This document shows, piece after piece, positions 34,197-43,090 of a stretch of DNA of 46,091 nt. Under the pieces are notes generated by a model. That model was not told the origin of the DNA, searched no databases, and saw nothing but the letters and a program-made list of their open reading frames with translations. The stretch covers positions 1 to 46,091 of the forward strand of contig SCQL01000005.1 in assembly GCA_004299235.1 (NCBI GenBank), written 5' to 3'. Made by a program: the position numbers and the translations under genes. Every line of letters starts with the position of its first letter. Positions within the stretch are counted from its first letter, which is position 1. The stretch comes from a bacterium (GTDB lineage: Bacteria; Chloroflexota; Dormibacteria; Dormibacterales; Dormibacteraceae).

Positions 34197-35720
34197 TCAG
34201 GCCGTCGCTTCGGCCGGCTGGATCGCGGCGGTGTCGGGCATCCCGCGCTGCGCCAGCGCGTAATAGATGAGCCCGACGAGCACGATCACGCCGATGGTCG
34301 CTTCGAAGATCGGGATGCCGCCCAGGGGCCCCAGGTTGGGGACGTTGGGCAGAGAGCTCAGCGGCGGGTTGCTGCTGAGTCGCGGCCACAGGAAGTTCAC
34401 GAGCATGCTGCCGCCCCAGAGCAGTCCGAGCAGGTTGACGATCGTGCCCCAGCTGCCGAGCTTGAACGGCGCGGCCTCCTTCGGCCAGCCGCGCCTTCGC
34501 GCGATGAGGATGGCGACGTTGCCGAGGAAGTAGGAGGTGTAGATCATCCCGGTCGCGGCGATCGCGATGATGCCGGCGCCGGCGTAGTAGAGCAGGGGGA
34601 TCGCGGACAGGCCGCCGATCACGATGCACGTGCCGATCGGCGTGTGCAGGCTGGGGCTGACCTTGTTGTACACCTGCCCGAGCGGGAGCTTGCCGTCCCG
34701 CGCCATGCCGAACGCCAGCCGGATGGTCGAGGTCTGGATGGCGAGGCAGCAGACGTAGATGGCCGCGAAGACGATGAACAGATACAGGTTGGCCGCCCAC
34801 CCGGGAAGGTTCCCGGTGATGATGTCCACGGGCGGGGCGGCCTTGCCCTGCCCGATCGCCGCCACGTAATCGCTCATGTTGCCGGGGACCGCGAGCAGGG
34901 TGGCGAACAGGAAGATGGCGCCGATCACCGCCGCCCCGATGATGGCCGCGATGACCGCGCGCGGCGCTTCCCGCCGTGGGTTCCTGGTCTCTTCGGCCAG
35001 GGTGCTCGCGGTGTCGAAGCCGTAGATCACGAACAGCGACATGAACATGGCCGCCATGAACGTGCCGAAGGGGTTGGCTCCGCCGGCGCTCAGGGTGCTG
35101 GTGTCGAAGATGACGCCGGGCGAATGATGCGAGTAGAAGATCAGCAGGATCAGCGCGAAGACGACCATGCCGAGGATCTCGAAGACCACACCGGTGTTGT
35201 TGACGATGGCCACCAGCCTGACGCCGAAGATGTTCAGGAGCGTGGTGCTGACGAGGATGATCGCGGCGATGATGATCTGGCTCTGCGTGTTGTTGGGGAT
35301 GTTGATGCCAAGCCCGTTCAGGAGCGGGATGAGGACGATCGGGACCGTCACGTCGACGGCGGTGACGGTCAGCACGCCGGCGAAGAGATAGATCCAGCCG
35401 GTGAACCACGAGTACGTCCGGTTGGACAGGTACTTGGTCCATTGGTAGACCGAGCCCGCGACCGGGAAGTGGGAGCTGACCTCGGCGAAGTTGAGGCCGA
35501 TGATCAGCTGCCCGACGACGACGATCGGCCAGCTCCAGATGAAGGCCGGCCCGCCGATGCCGAGGCCGAGGGCATATAGAGTGAAGATGCCGGTCGACGG
35601 CGAGATGTAGGAGAAGGCGACGGCGAAGCTGGAATAGACCCCCAGCGCCCGGCGCAACTCCTGTTTGTAGCCGAACCTCGCGAGGTCACGGACGTCGGCG
35701 TGGTGCGCATGGTCGTCCAA
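34197..35720 (-). CDS. APC-superfamily amino acid/GABA permease
   Basis: This 507-residue membrane protein has about twelve hydrophobic segments. The N-terminal FGYKQELRRALGVYSSFAVAFSYISPSTGIF resembles the GABA/choline/amino acid transporter group of the APC family (UGA4/BAT1-like). FDTASTLAEETRNPRREAPRA is the expected loop motif. It likely imports GABA, choline or a related amine for the enzymes around it. Start TTG 35720 follows AAAGGAGGGG at a normal distance; the nearby ATG is out of frame. A clear promoter with an inverted repeat lies upstream. Confidence 0.9.
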   Translation of the reverse strand: MDDHAHHADVRDLARFGYKQELRRALGVYSSFAVAFSYISPSTGIFTLYALGLGIGGPAFIWSWPIVVVGQLIIGLNFAEVSSHFPVAGSVYQWTKYLSNRTYSWFTGWIYLFAGVLTVTAVDVTVPIVLIPLLNGLGINIPNNTQSQIIIAAIILVSTTLLNIFGVRLVAIVNNTGVVFEILGMVVFALILLIFYSHHSPGVIFDTSTLSAGGANPFGTFMAAMFMSLFVIYGFDTASTLAEETRNPRREAPRAVIAAIIGAAVIGAIFLFATLLAVPGNMSDYVAAIGQGKAAPPVDIITGNLPGWAANLYLFIVFAAIYVCCLAIQTSTIRLAFGMARDGKLPLGQVYNKVSPSLHTPIGTCIVIGGLSAIPLLYYAGAGIIAIAATGMIYTSYFLGNVAILIARRRGWPKEAAPFKLGSWGTIVNLLGLLWGGSMLVNFLWPRLSSNPPLSSLPNVPNLGPLGGIPIFEATIGVIVLVGLIYYALAQRGMPDTAAIQPAEATA

Positions 35721-35768
35721 GTGCTACCCCTCCTTTCGGTTGAGCGCGGCCGGAGCGTGGTCGAGACG

Positions 35769-35813
35769 AACCTATCACCCACCTGGAGGTGCGTCAACGC
35801 CCGCGTTTGACGC
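35769..35813 (-). promoter_or_regulatory. Promoter of the APC permease with inverted repeat over the -35
   Basis: On the minus strand, TTGACG (35797-35792), a 17-base spacer and TAGGTT (35774-35769). The -35 is one arm of a 7-bp inverted repeat, GCGTCAA (35791-35797) and TTGACGC (35807-35813), spaced by nine bases. A leader of about 40 bases with a strong ribosome site follows. Confidence 0.5.
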
Positions 35814-35820
35814 GGAGGGC

Positions 35821-35849
35821 GGGGAGGGCGGGGCGTGCCCGCCCTCCCC
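35821..35849 (-). terminator. GC-rich hairpin downstream of acs
   Basis: GGGGAGGGCGGG-GCGTG-CCCGCCCTCCCC is a perfect 12-bp stem starting 13 bases after the acetyl-CoA synthetase stop. It lacks a T-tract, so it is either a Rho-type or I-shaped terminator. Confidence 0.55.
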
Positions 35850-35861
35850 GAAGGCCGGCGG

Positions 35862-37967
<2,106 letters not shown>

Positions 37968-38000
37968 CGTCTGCCCTCCATGCCTGGTATAGCGCCATCA

Positions 38001-38035
38001 CCGGCCGTCACAGGCCGGAGCCTGGTGACGGCCGG
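38001..38035. terminator. Long GC-rich hairpin between satP-like gene and acs
   Basis: CCGGCCGTCACAGGC-CGGA-GCCTGGTGACGGCCGG folds into a 15-bp stem with one bulged G and a four-base loop. It lies after the transporter stop and before the acs start, with no T-tract. It may be a terminator of the transporter transcript or a leader element of acs. Confidence 0.5.
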
Positions 38036-38058
38036 CCTTCGCTGACTATAAATTGTGC

Positions 38059-38655
38059 CTAGACCCAGATCGCTGTGCCGACGGGCAGTATGGGCTTGGC
38101 GCGCATGCTGTTGGCCACCACGGCGGCGGACGTGTACCAGGCGACGATCGCCGTGAGGATGCCAACCCATCCGCCGAGGTTGACGAGGCCCGTGGAATTC
38201 GAGAAGAAGCCGATGAAGAGCAGGATCTCGGTGACCTCCAGAGTCAGGAAGACCAGGAACACCGCGATGTTGACGCGCGCACTCCAGAAGAGCATGTAGG
38301 TGTTGAAGATGGCAAACGACAGCAGGAACCACCCGAGGTCGCTGCTGACGTCCTTCGAAGGCACCTTGCCGGCGAGGAGGAGGACGACAAAGCTGGCGAG
38401 GGCCAGCCAGAAGGCGCCGTAGGTCGAGAAGGCGGTGGCGCCGAACGTGTTGCCGGTCCGGAACTCCCACATGCCGGCGCAAAACTGCGCCAGCCCGCCA
38501 TAGAAGAATGCCAAGCCCACCCACGTGAGGTCTGGCGCCAGGCCCGCGTTATGGGTGCTCAGCACGAAGGTGGTGAGGGCGAAACCGCCGAGCCCTAACG
38601 CGGCTGGGTTAGCAATCGCTGCTACCGGTGGCGCCGCGGATCTGACTTCAGCCAT
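38059..38655 (-). CDS. Acetate/succinate transporter, GPR1/FUN34/YaaH (SatP) family
   Basis: This 198-residue membrane protein has six hydrophobic segments and the family signature NPAALGLGGFALTTFVLS at about residues 16-33, matching the usual length of about 190-200. A later AFWLALASFVVLLLAG and FLTLEVTEILLFIGFF fit the fold. ATG 38655 was chosen because AGGAGG (38669-38664, minus strand) is eight bases upstream; the TTG two codons earlier is too close to it. It imports acetate or a related acid by proton or facilitated transport for the adjacent acetyl-CoA synthetase. A hairpin plus U-tract abuts its ribosome site. Confidence 0.92.
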   Translation of the reverse strand: MAEVRSAAPPVAAIANPAALGLGGFALTTFVLSTHNAGLAPDLTWVGLAFFYGGLAQFCAGMWEFRTGNTFGATAFSTYGAFWLALASFVVLLLAGKVPSKDVSSDLGWFLLSFAIFNTYMLFWSARVNIAVFLVFLTLEVTEILLFIGFFSNSTGLVNLGGWVGILTAIVAWYTSAAVVANSMRAKPILPVGTAIWV

Positions 38656-38669
38656 CTCCAATGCCTCCT

Positions 38670-38698
38670 AAAAACAGCGCCAGGGAAGTGGCCCTGGC
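38670..38698 (-). terminator. Terminator-like hairpin plus U-tract in the satP leader (possible attenuator)
   Basis: On the minus strand, GCCAGGG-CCACTT-CCCTGGC (38698-38679) is followed by GCTG and UUUUU (38674-38670), immediately before the AGGAGG ribosome site of the transporter gene. A TTGACA box (38746-38741) upstream suggests a leader of about 60 bases. The position fits transcriptional attenuation, but four bases separate stem and U-tract. Confidence 0.5.
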
Positions 38699-38885
38699 AA
38701 CCTCTGATGCACAGCTAAAGATGCTCCCGCCGCGAGTCCGTGTCAAATTCAGGTCGCCAGCCAACCTTGCCGCGCGGCGCGCGGCTCGTTGCCCAGGGTT
38801 GATGAGGCCGGGGTGTTGACGTAACCTGGGGCGCCATGTGTTGTTGGCTGGTTTCGAACGCGAAACCGATGAGGTGGAGTATCGA

Positions 38886-39869
38886 GTGAACGGGCGGTTG
38901 GGCGGGGCGAGCGTGGATCGTTACTCGGTCGTCCTCGTCGCGGTCGCCGCCACGCTCTGGGCCTCCGATGCCTATTTCCGCAACCAGCTGATCAGCCACC
39001 TGAGCCCCACGCAGATCGTGGTCGCCGAGGACGCGCTGGTCAGCCTGTTCCTGCTGCCGGTGCTCGTGCGGAGCTGGCGGGAGCTGCGTCATCTCGGTCC
39101 CCGTGGCTGGTTGGCGGTGGGGCTGATCGCCGCGGGGGCGCAGTCCCTGGCGACCATCCTGTTCACCGCCTCGTTCTCGTACCGGATCTTCGCCGAGACC
39201 TTCGTCCTCCAGCAGACCCAACCGGTGATCGCCATCGTGCTCGCATGGCTCGTGCTGGGCGAGCGCCGGCGCCCATGGTTCTGGCCGGCGGTCGGGGTCG
39301 CCCTGGTCGCCGTGTACCTGGTGGTCTTCGCGCAGGATCCGGCCGCTCCCGTATCCGCGCTGCAGAAGGGCCGGCTGGAGGCGGGACTGCTCGCGCTGGG
39401 CGCGGCCGCCCTGTGGGCGAGCGGGACCGTCCTCGGCCGTTTTGCCCTCGGCTCCATCAGCTTCTGGAGCATGACGTCGCTGCGCTTCATCCTGGCTCTG
39501 CCGGTGCTGGTGGTGATCGCCCTGGTCCAGTACGGCCCCGGCGGCTTCAGCCACTACCAGGTGAGTGATTTCCTGCCCAACCTGCTCGCCATCGCGCTGA
39601 TACCGGGCCTGCTCGCCCTCCTCCTCTACTACCGTGCGCTTTCGCGGACTCCGGCTTCGCTGGCGACCATCGCCGAGATGGCGTATCCGGTCGCGGCGAC
39701 GCTGATCGCATCGGCGCCTCCGCCGTGGGGCTTCAGCCAGCCGCTCTACCCGGTGCAGGTGGCCGGCACCGCGCTGCTGCTGGTCGTGATCGTCCTCCTC
39801 AACTGGACGAAGGAGAGGGCCGCTCCCGTGACCGTCCCGGCGGGCGCGCTCAAACCGGCCGAGGGCTGA
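38886..39869 (+). CDS. EamA/DMT-superfamily transporter
   Basis: This protein of about 327 residues has ten hydrophobic segments in two EamA repeats (about residues 12-140 and 165-300). The first starts DRYSVVLVAVAATLWASDAYF, and the second contains LLALGAAALWASGTVLGRF. Family members export amino acids or metabolites. GTG 38886 was taken as start because GGTGGAG lies six bases upstream. An open frame from 38838 would also include a promoter-like TTGACG/TGTTGT pair (38816-38844) and is less likely. It is divergent from the acetate transporter. Confidence 0.87.
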   Translation: MNGRLGGASVDRYSVVLVAVAATLWASDAYFRNQLISHLSPTQIVVAEDALVSLFLLPVLVRSWRELRHLGPRGWLAVGLIAAGAQSLATILFTASFSYRIFAETFVLQQTQPVIAIVLAWLVLGERRRPWFWPAVGVALVAVYLVVFAQDPAAPVSALQKGRLEAGLLALGAAALWASGTVLGRFALGSISFWSMTSLRFILALPVLVVIALVQYGPGGFSHYQVSDFLPNLLAIALIPGLLALLLYYRALSRTPASLATIAEMAYPVAATLIASAPPPWGFSQPLYPVQVAGTALLLVVIVLLNWTKERAAPVTVPAGALKPAEG

Positions 39870-39996
39870 CCCCGCTCCACAGCTGCTGCGCCCGAACGCC
39901 CAGGCCGTGCACGACCGCGGTGAAGGCGTCGCGCTGCTCGAATCGATTCTCGCCGAACGTCGCCGCGAGGTCGATCGGAGCTGGTGTCGCGTTCAC
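39850..39996 (-). CDS. Possible 48-residue protein with leaderless-type start
   Basis: On the minus strand, TATAGT (40008-40003) is followed after six bases by GTG 39996, the same spacing as at three other genes here. The frame reads VNATPAPIDLAATFGENRF and ends at 39850, overlapping the tail of the EamA gene by 20 bases. Codon third positions are GC-rich as in real genes. The -35 region is poor, and no family is recognised. It may be a small real gene, a remnant, or chance. Confidence 0.3.
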   Translation of the reverse strand: MNATPAPIDLAATFGENRFEQRDAFTAVVHGLGVRAQQLWSGVSPRPV

Positions 39997-40061
39997 AACG
40001 GGACTATAAATGTGCGTGTTCTGGGGTGATCCGCCGGTCACACGACCAAAAGGGAGGAGCC

Positions 40062-40481
40062 ATGGCTGAGTACGGAACGTCGGTCGAGACCACCGCCTCG
40101 GCGGATCGGGTCTGGAGGATCTGGTCGGACACCACGACGTGGGGTGAATGGAACCCCAACGTCAGCACCATGGAGATGAGCGGGCCGTTTGCCAGCGGGA
40201 CCAACGCGATCATGAACACGCGTGCCGGACAGCACCACAAGATGACCCTGCTCGACGTCCAGCAGGGCCGCGGCTTTGCCCTCGAGACCAGTGTCGTTCC
40301 GGGGACGAGATTCCGATTCAACTGCCGGATCGTGCCGGCCGGCGCCAAGACCAAGATCAGCCAGACGGTCGAGGTCAAGGGCCCGCTGGGGCCGATTATG
40401 CGGGGGGTGCTGGGCCCGCAGGTGTCGAAGGAGTTCGGGACCCTGCTCGCCAACCTGGCGAAGATGGCGGAGGCGAGCTAG
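40062..40481 (+). CDS. SRPBCC-family protein (polyketide cyclase/START-like)
   Basis: This 139-residue protein has the SRPBCC (Bet v 1-like) hydrophobic-pocket fold. The opening VETTASADRVWRIWSDTTTWGEWNP is typical, and the C-terminal helix LGPQVSKEFGTLLANLAKM completes it. Such proteins bind or transform lipophilic ligands. ATG 40062 follows GGGAGGAG. Its stop overlaps the stop of the convergent MarR gene by three bases (the shared CTAG), which suggests an antisense-overlapping pair. Confidence 0.88.
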   Translation: MAEYGTSVETTASADRVWRIWSDTTTWGEWNPNVSTMEMSGPFASGTNAIMNTRAGQHHKMTLLDVQQGRGFALETSVVPGTRFRFNCRIVPAGAKTKISQTVEVKGPLGPIMRGVLGPQVSKEFGTLLANLAKMAEAS

Positions 40482-40945
40482 CTTTCGTCCTCCGCAAGAA
40501 GGTTGGTGATTCGCGAAAGCGCGGCGTTCATCACGTCCGCCTCATCCGGTTCCAGCTGGCTGCCTAGATTGCGATTCAGGCTGCGCAGGAAGACGGCGTG
40601 CGCTTTCTCGTATGCCGCCGTGCCCCTTTCCGTCAGGTGCGCGTACACGCCACGCCGGTCCGTCGGACAGGAGCGGCGGTCGATCAGGCGGGCTTTGATC
40701 ATCTGCTCCAGCCGGCGCGAAGCGCCGCTGTCGGTGATACCGGCGACGCGCGCCAGATCCTGGAAGCGGAGCATGGCGCCAGGCGCATGATGCAGGTGGG
40801 CGAGCACCTGGTACCAGCCGAGCGGAATGCCAGCCTTGGGCAGCATGTCCTGCTCGAGCGCTGCGGTCATGGTGCTGTGAAGGCGGGCGAGGCCCTCCCA
40901 CACCTGGACCGCCTTGGTCTGGCTGACCTTGGTCACGGCGCTCAT
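40478..40945 (-). CDS. MarR-family transcriptional regulator
   Basis: This 155-residue winged-helix regulator has the DNA-recognition region LRFQDLARVAGITDSGASRRLEQM (about residues 65-88) and the wing with CPTDRRGVYAHLTERG, the classical MarR DxRxxxxxLT pattern. ATG 40945 is preceded by AAGGAG eight bases upstream; upstream GTG/TTG extensions lie inside repeats. Tandem repeats that look like its own operator lie directly upstream. The YceI gene upstream in the same direction is a frequent partner of MarR genes. Confidence 0.92.
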   Translation of the reverse strand: MSAVTKVSQTKAVQVWEGLARLHSTMTAALEQDMLPKAGIPLGWYQVLAHLHHAPGAMLRFQDLARVAGITDSGASRRLEQMIKARLIDRRSCPTDRRGVYAHLTERGTAAYEKAHAVFLRSLNRNLGSQLEPDEADVMNAALSRITNLLAEDES

Positions 40946-40961
40946 CGTATTTGCTCCTTGG

Positions 40962-40981
40962 ACACGTATTAACACGTATTA
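40962..40981. promoter_or_regulatory. Two tandem ACACGTATTA repeats upstream of the MarR gene (candidate operator)
   Basis: ACACGTATTA occurs twice head to tail (40962-40971 and 40972-40981), in an AT-rich patch of otherwise GC-rich DNA. The junction ACGTATTAACACGT is also an imperfect palindrome with two mismatched positions, the size of a MarR half-dimer site. Autoregulation is likely. Confidence 0.55.
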
Positions 40982-40988
40982 ATAGGAA

Positions 40989-41011
40989 GGGGCCGGGATT
41001 TCCCCGACCCC
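40989..41011 (-). terminator. Terminator of the YceI gene
   Basis: The minus-strand transcript forms GGGGTCGGG-GAAAT-CCCGGCCCC (9 bp, one G-U pair) 14 bases after the YceI stop. It is followed by UUCCUAUUAAUA, a weak U-rich tract. Confidence 0.6.
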
Positions 41012-41024
41012 TCGGAGGAACCGC

Positions 41025-41573
41025 TTAAGAAGCCTCGGCGAGCTCGGACGCCTTGACCACGATCTCGGCGTTAATGTTCAGCTTGATGGTGTGGCTGACC
41101 ATCGGCACGGCACCCGCCAGACCGTCCCAGTTCAGGCCGAAGTCCATCCGGTTGATGTGGCCCGTGGCGGTGACGCCGAGCCGCTCCTTGCCGCCAAACG
41201 GGTCGGGAACGCGGCCGTCGAGGCTGGCCTCGAGCGTGATCGGCCTGGTCGTCTCCTTGATCGTCAGATCGCCGAGGACGTGGTAGCTGTCGCCGTCGCG
41301 CGGTTCGACGCCGGTGACCTTGAAGGTGATGAAGGGGAACTTGTCCGCGTCGAAGAAGTCGGCGGAGCGGAGGTGGTTGTCGCGCATGTCGGCGCGGGTG
41401 TCGATGCTCGCGACCTCGATCTTCAGCTCGCCGCGCGCTTTCGTCTCGTCGTCTTCGGGCCCTTCGAAGCCGCCCTCGAACTTGCTGAAGTGGCCGTGCA
41501 CCGTGGACACGGCCATATGCTTGGCTGAAAAGCCGATTGTTGAGTGTGCTGGATCGATTTCGTACCTGACCAT
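41025..41573 (-). CDS. YceI-family protein
   Basis: This 182-residue lipocalin-like beta-barrel has the YceI opening YEIDPAHSTIGFSAKHM and internal motifs RDNHLRSADFFDADKFPFITFK and GDLTIKETTRPITLE. YceI proteins bind isoprenoid quinones or polyprenoid chains. No signal peptide is present, so this one is cytoplasmic, unlike E. coli YceI. ATG 41573 follows GGGAGGAA. An inverted repeat upstream (41622-41635) and the downstream MarR gene suggest MarR-controlled expression. Confidence 0.94.
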   Translation of the reverse strand: MVRYEIDPAHSTIGFSAKHMAVSTVHGHFSKFEGGFEGPEDDETKARGELKIEVASIDTRADMRDNHLRSADFFDADKFPFITFKVTGVEPRDGDSYHVLGDLTIKETTRPITLEASLDGRVPDPFGGKERLGVTATGHINRMDFGLNWDGLAGAVPMVSHTIKLNINAEIVVKASELAEAS

Positions 41574-41621
41574 TGGTTCCTCCCGGAATTGAGCGGATGC
41601 AGACCGCAGTTAACCTAACTA

Positions 41622-41635
41622 CTTGCCTGCGCAAG
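41622..41635. promoter_or_regulatory. Inverted repeat CTTGC-CTGC-GCAAG upstream of YceI (candidate MarR operator)
   Basis: A 5-bp inverted repeat with four-base spacer sits about 50 bases before the YceI start, next to TAGTTA, which could act as a -10 on the minus strand. TTGC-N-GCAA is typical of MarR sites near YceI genes as I recall them. Confidence 0.45.
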
Positions 41636-41661
41636 CATCTATTCCCGGGAGAGTGGGGCGC

Positions 41662-42150
41662 CTAGCGGGTGGTGGCGATCCGGCGGTGGAAGGCGGCGCT
41701 CGCCTGGCGCCAGCTGATCCAGATCCCGATGAGCATGGCGATGGGAAACGCCGCCAGCGCGGCGGTGAACAGCGCGGGTCCGACCTTCCCGCCGCCGACC
41801 GCTGCCGCGAGCGGGCCCCAGTCGACGGTGGCGGCGCCGTTCAGCCAGGCGATGAGCCCGGTGACGAATGCGATCAGCGCGAGGGTCCAGCGCCTTTCAT
41901 GCGTGGACATCTGCACGAGATCGAGGCGTCGCTGGCGCGCTGACACCGGGATCCTTCCCAGGCGGGTGAGGAGCACCAGCCAAACCACGAGCATCGCCAG
42001 GCCGATGGCGAGAGCGATCCCCGGGTAGGCGGTCTGGTCGATCGGTGAGAGGTCGGCGGAGCCGGCCCACGCGGCCGTCGGGATCGCCCAGACAAGGCTC
42101 GTGATGGCGGCGAATCCCGTCCTGCCGAAGCGATCGACCATGCGGTTCAT
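41662..42150 (-). CDS. Hypothetical membrane protein with four membrane segments
   Basis: This 162-residue protein has four hydrophobic stretches: ITSLVWAIPTAAWAG (about 13-30), GIALAIGLAMLVVWLVLLTRL (about 43-65), TLALIAFVTGLIAWL (about 88-104) and GPALFTAALAAFPIAMLIGIWISW (about 125-150). A basic loop follows the second (RIPVSARQRR). No family is recognised. Start ATG 42150 overlaps the stop of the NmrA-like gene by four bases, so they are coupled. The upstream extension of the frame lies within that gene. Confidence 0.75.
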   Translation of the reverse strand: MNRMVDRFGRTGFAAITSLVWAIPTAAWAGSADLSPIDQTAYPGIALAIGLAMLVVWLVLLTRLGRIPVSARQRRLDLVQMSTHERRWTLALIAFVTGLIAWLNGAATVDWGPLAAAVGGGKVGPALFTAALAAFPIAMLIGIWISWRQASAAFHRRIATTR

Positions 42151-42935
42151 GCTCGTGCGGGGTACTTGGCGGCCAGGTACTGCTCGAAGGTGATCGTGCC
42201 GTCCGCATGTTCGGGGCAGAGCAAGCGGCCTTCGGCGAACTGACGGCTGAACCTGAACGGCAGCCACAGGTTGACGAGGTGCTTGCGCAACTCTTTTGCC
42301 GCCAGCCACGACTGGGCGATGCTCTTGAAATCCCTCACCTCAGGACCGCCGAAGTCGGGGAGCAGGCCGGCAGGGCTGCCGGCGACCACCTCGACCAGGC
42401 GCGCGGCGACGTCGTGGGTGTCGACGGGTTGGAACCGCCACCCGAACGGCACCGTGGTGAGGCCGGGGAGGGTCGAGAAGCGTTCGAGGAAGAGCTCCAT
42501 GAGAGTGTGAAACTGCGTCGCCCGCAGGATCGACCACGGCACGATGTTCTCCCGCATCACGGCTTCCGCCGCGAGCTTGTGTCTGTAGTACGGATAGACG
42601 ACGCCCTCCATGCCGACGATCGAGACATAGACGACGTGCCGCACCCGCGCTTCGCGCGCCATGGCCAGCAGCCGGCGCGTGCCGAGGACGTCGGTGTCGT
42701 GGTATTTCCGCGGTTGAGATGCGTTGGAGCCGGCATGGACGATCGCGTCCATCCCCGTCACCGCCTGCTCGAGGCCCGCGCCGGTGGCGAGGTCGCCCTG
42801 CACCCAATCATCGCCCTCCCCGGGCCTGCGGCTGAGGATGCGCGCGCGATGTCCGGACCCGCGCAGCCGCTCCACGACGTGATGGCCGAGCGCGCCCGTG
42901 CCGCCGGTGACCAGGACATTCATGAGGGTCAACAT
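42147..42935 (-). CDS. NAD(P)-binding NmrA-like/atypical SDR protein
   Basis: This protein of about 262 residues has the dinucleotide-binding loop VLVTGGTGALGHHVVE at its N-terminus and the atypical-SDR pattern VYVSIVGMEGV followed by YYRHKLAAEAVM, as in NmrA-like and YcfA-type quinone/nucleotide sensors or reductases. It lacks a full catalytic YxxxK in the usual place, having YRHK. ATG 42935 or 42923 is the likely start; GTG 42968 is possible. None has a clear ribosome site. It is coupled to the membrane protein downstream. Confidence 0.83.
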   Translation of the reverse strand: MLTLMNVLVTGGTGALGHHVVERLRGSGHRARILSRRPGEGDDWVQGDLATGAGLEQAVTGMDAIVHAGSNASQPRKYHDTDVLGTRRLLAMAREARVRHVVYVSIVGMEGVVYPYYRHKLAAEAVMRENIVPWSILRATQFHTLMELFLERFSTLPGLTTVPFGWRFQPVDTHDVAARLVEVVAGSPAGLLPDFGGPEVRDFKSIAQSWLAAKELRKHLVNLWLPFRFSRQFAEGRLLCPEHADGTITFEQYLAAKYPARA

Positions 42936-43090
42936 GGTGACTGAAACGACGGCGATTCTGGCAACCACGTAGACTGAGTTTCACGGCCGGTACGCCGGCC
43001 CGCTCCGCTCGGGTCCTCTCTCGCCGTCACGATAACGGTGTCCTGATCGTCGCGAACAAATACGAAAAACGAGAGGATCAGGAGAATACG

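Noticed and set aside
31723-35442. A 1239-codon minus-strand frame joining the flavoenzyme to upstream sequence
   Set aside because: The part above 34140 overlaps the permease gene in another phase and shows no domain. The flavoenzyme has its own start at TTG 34140.
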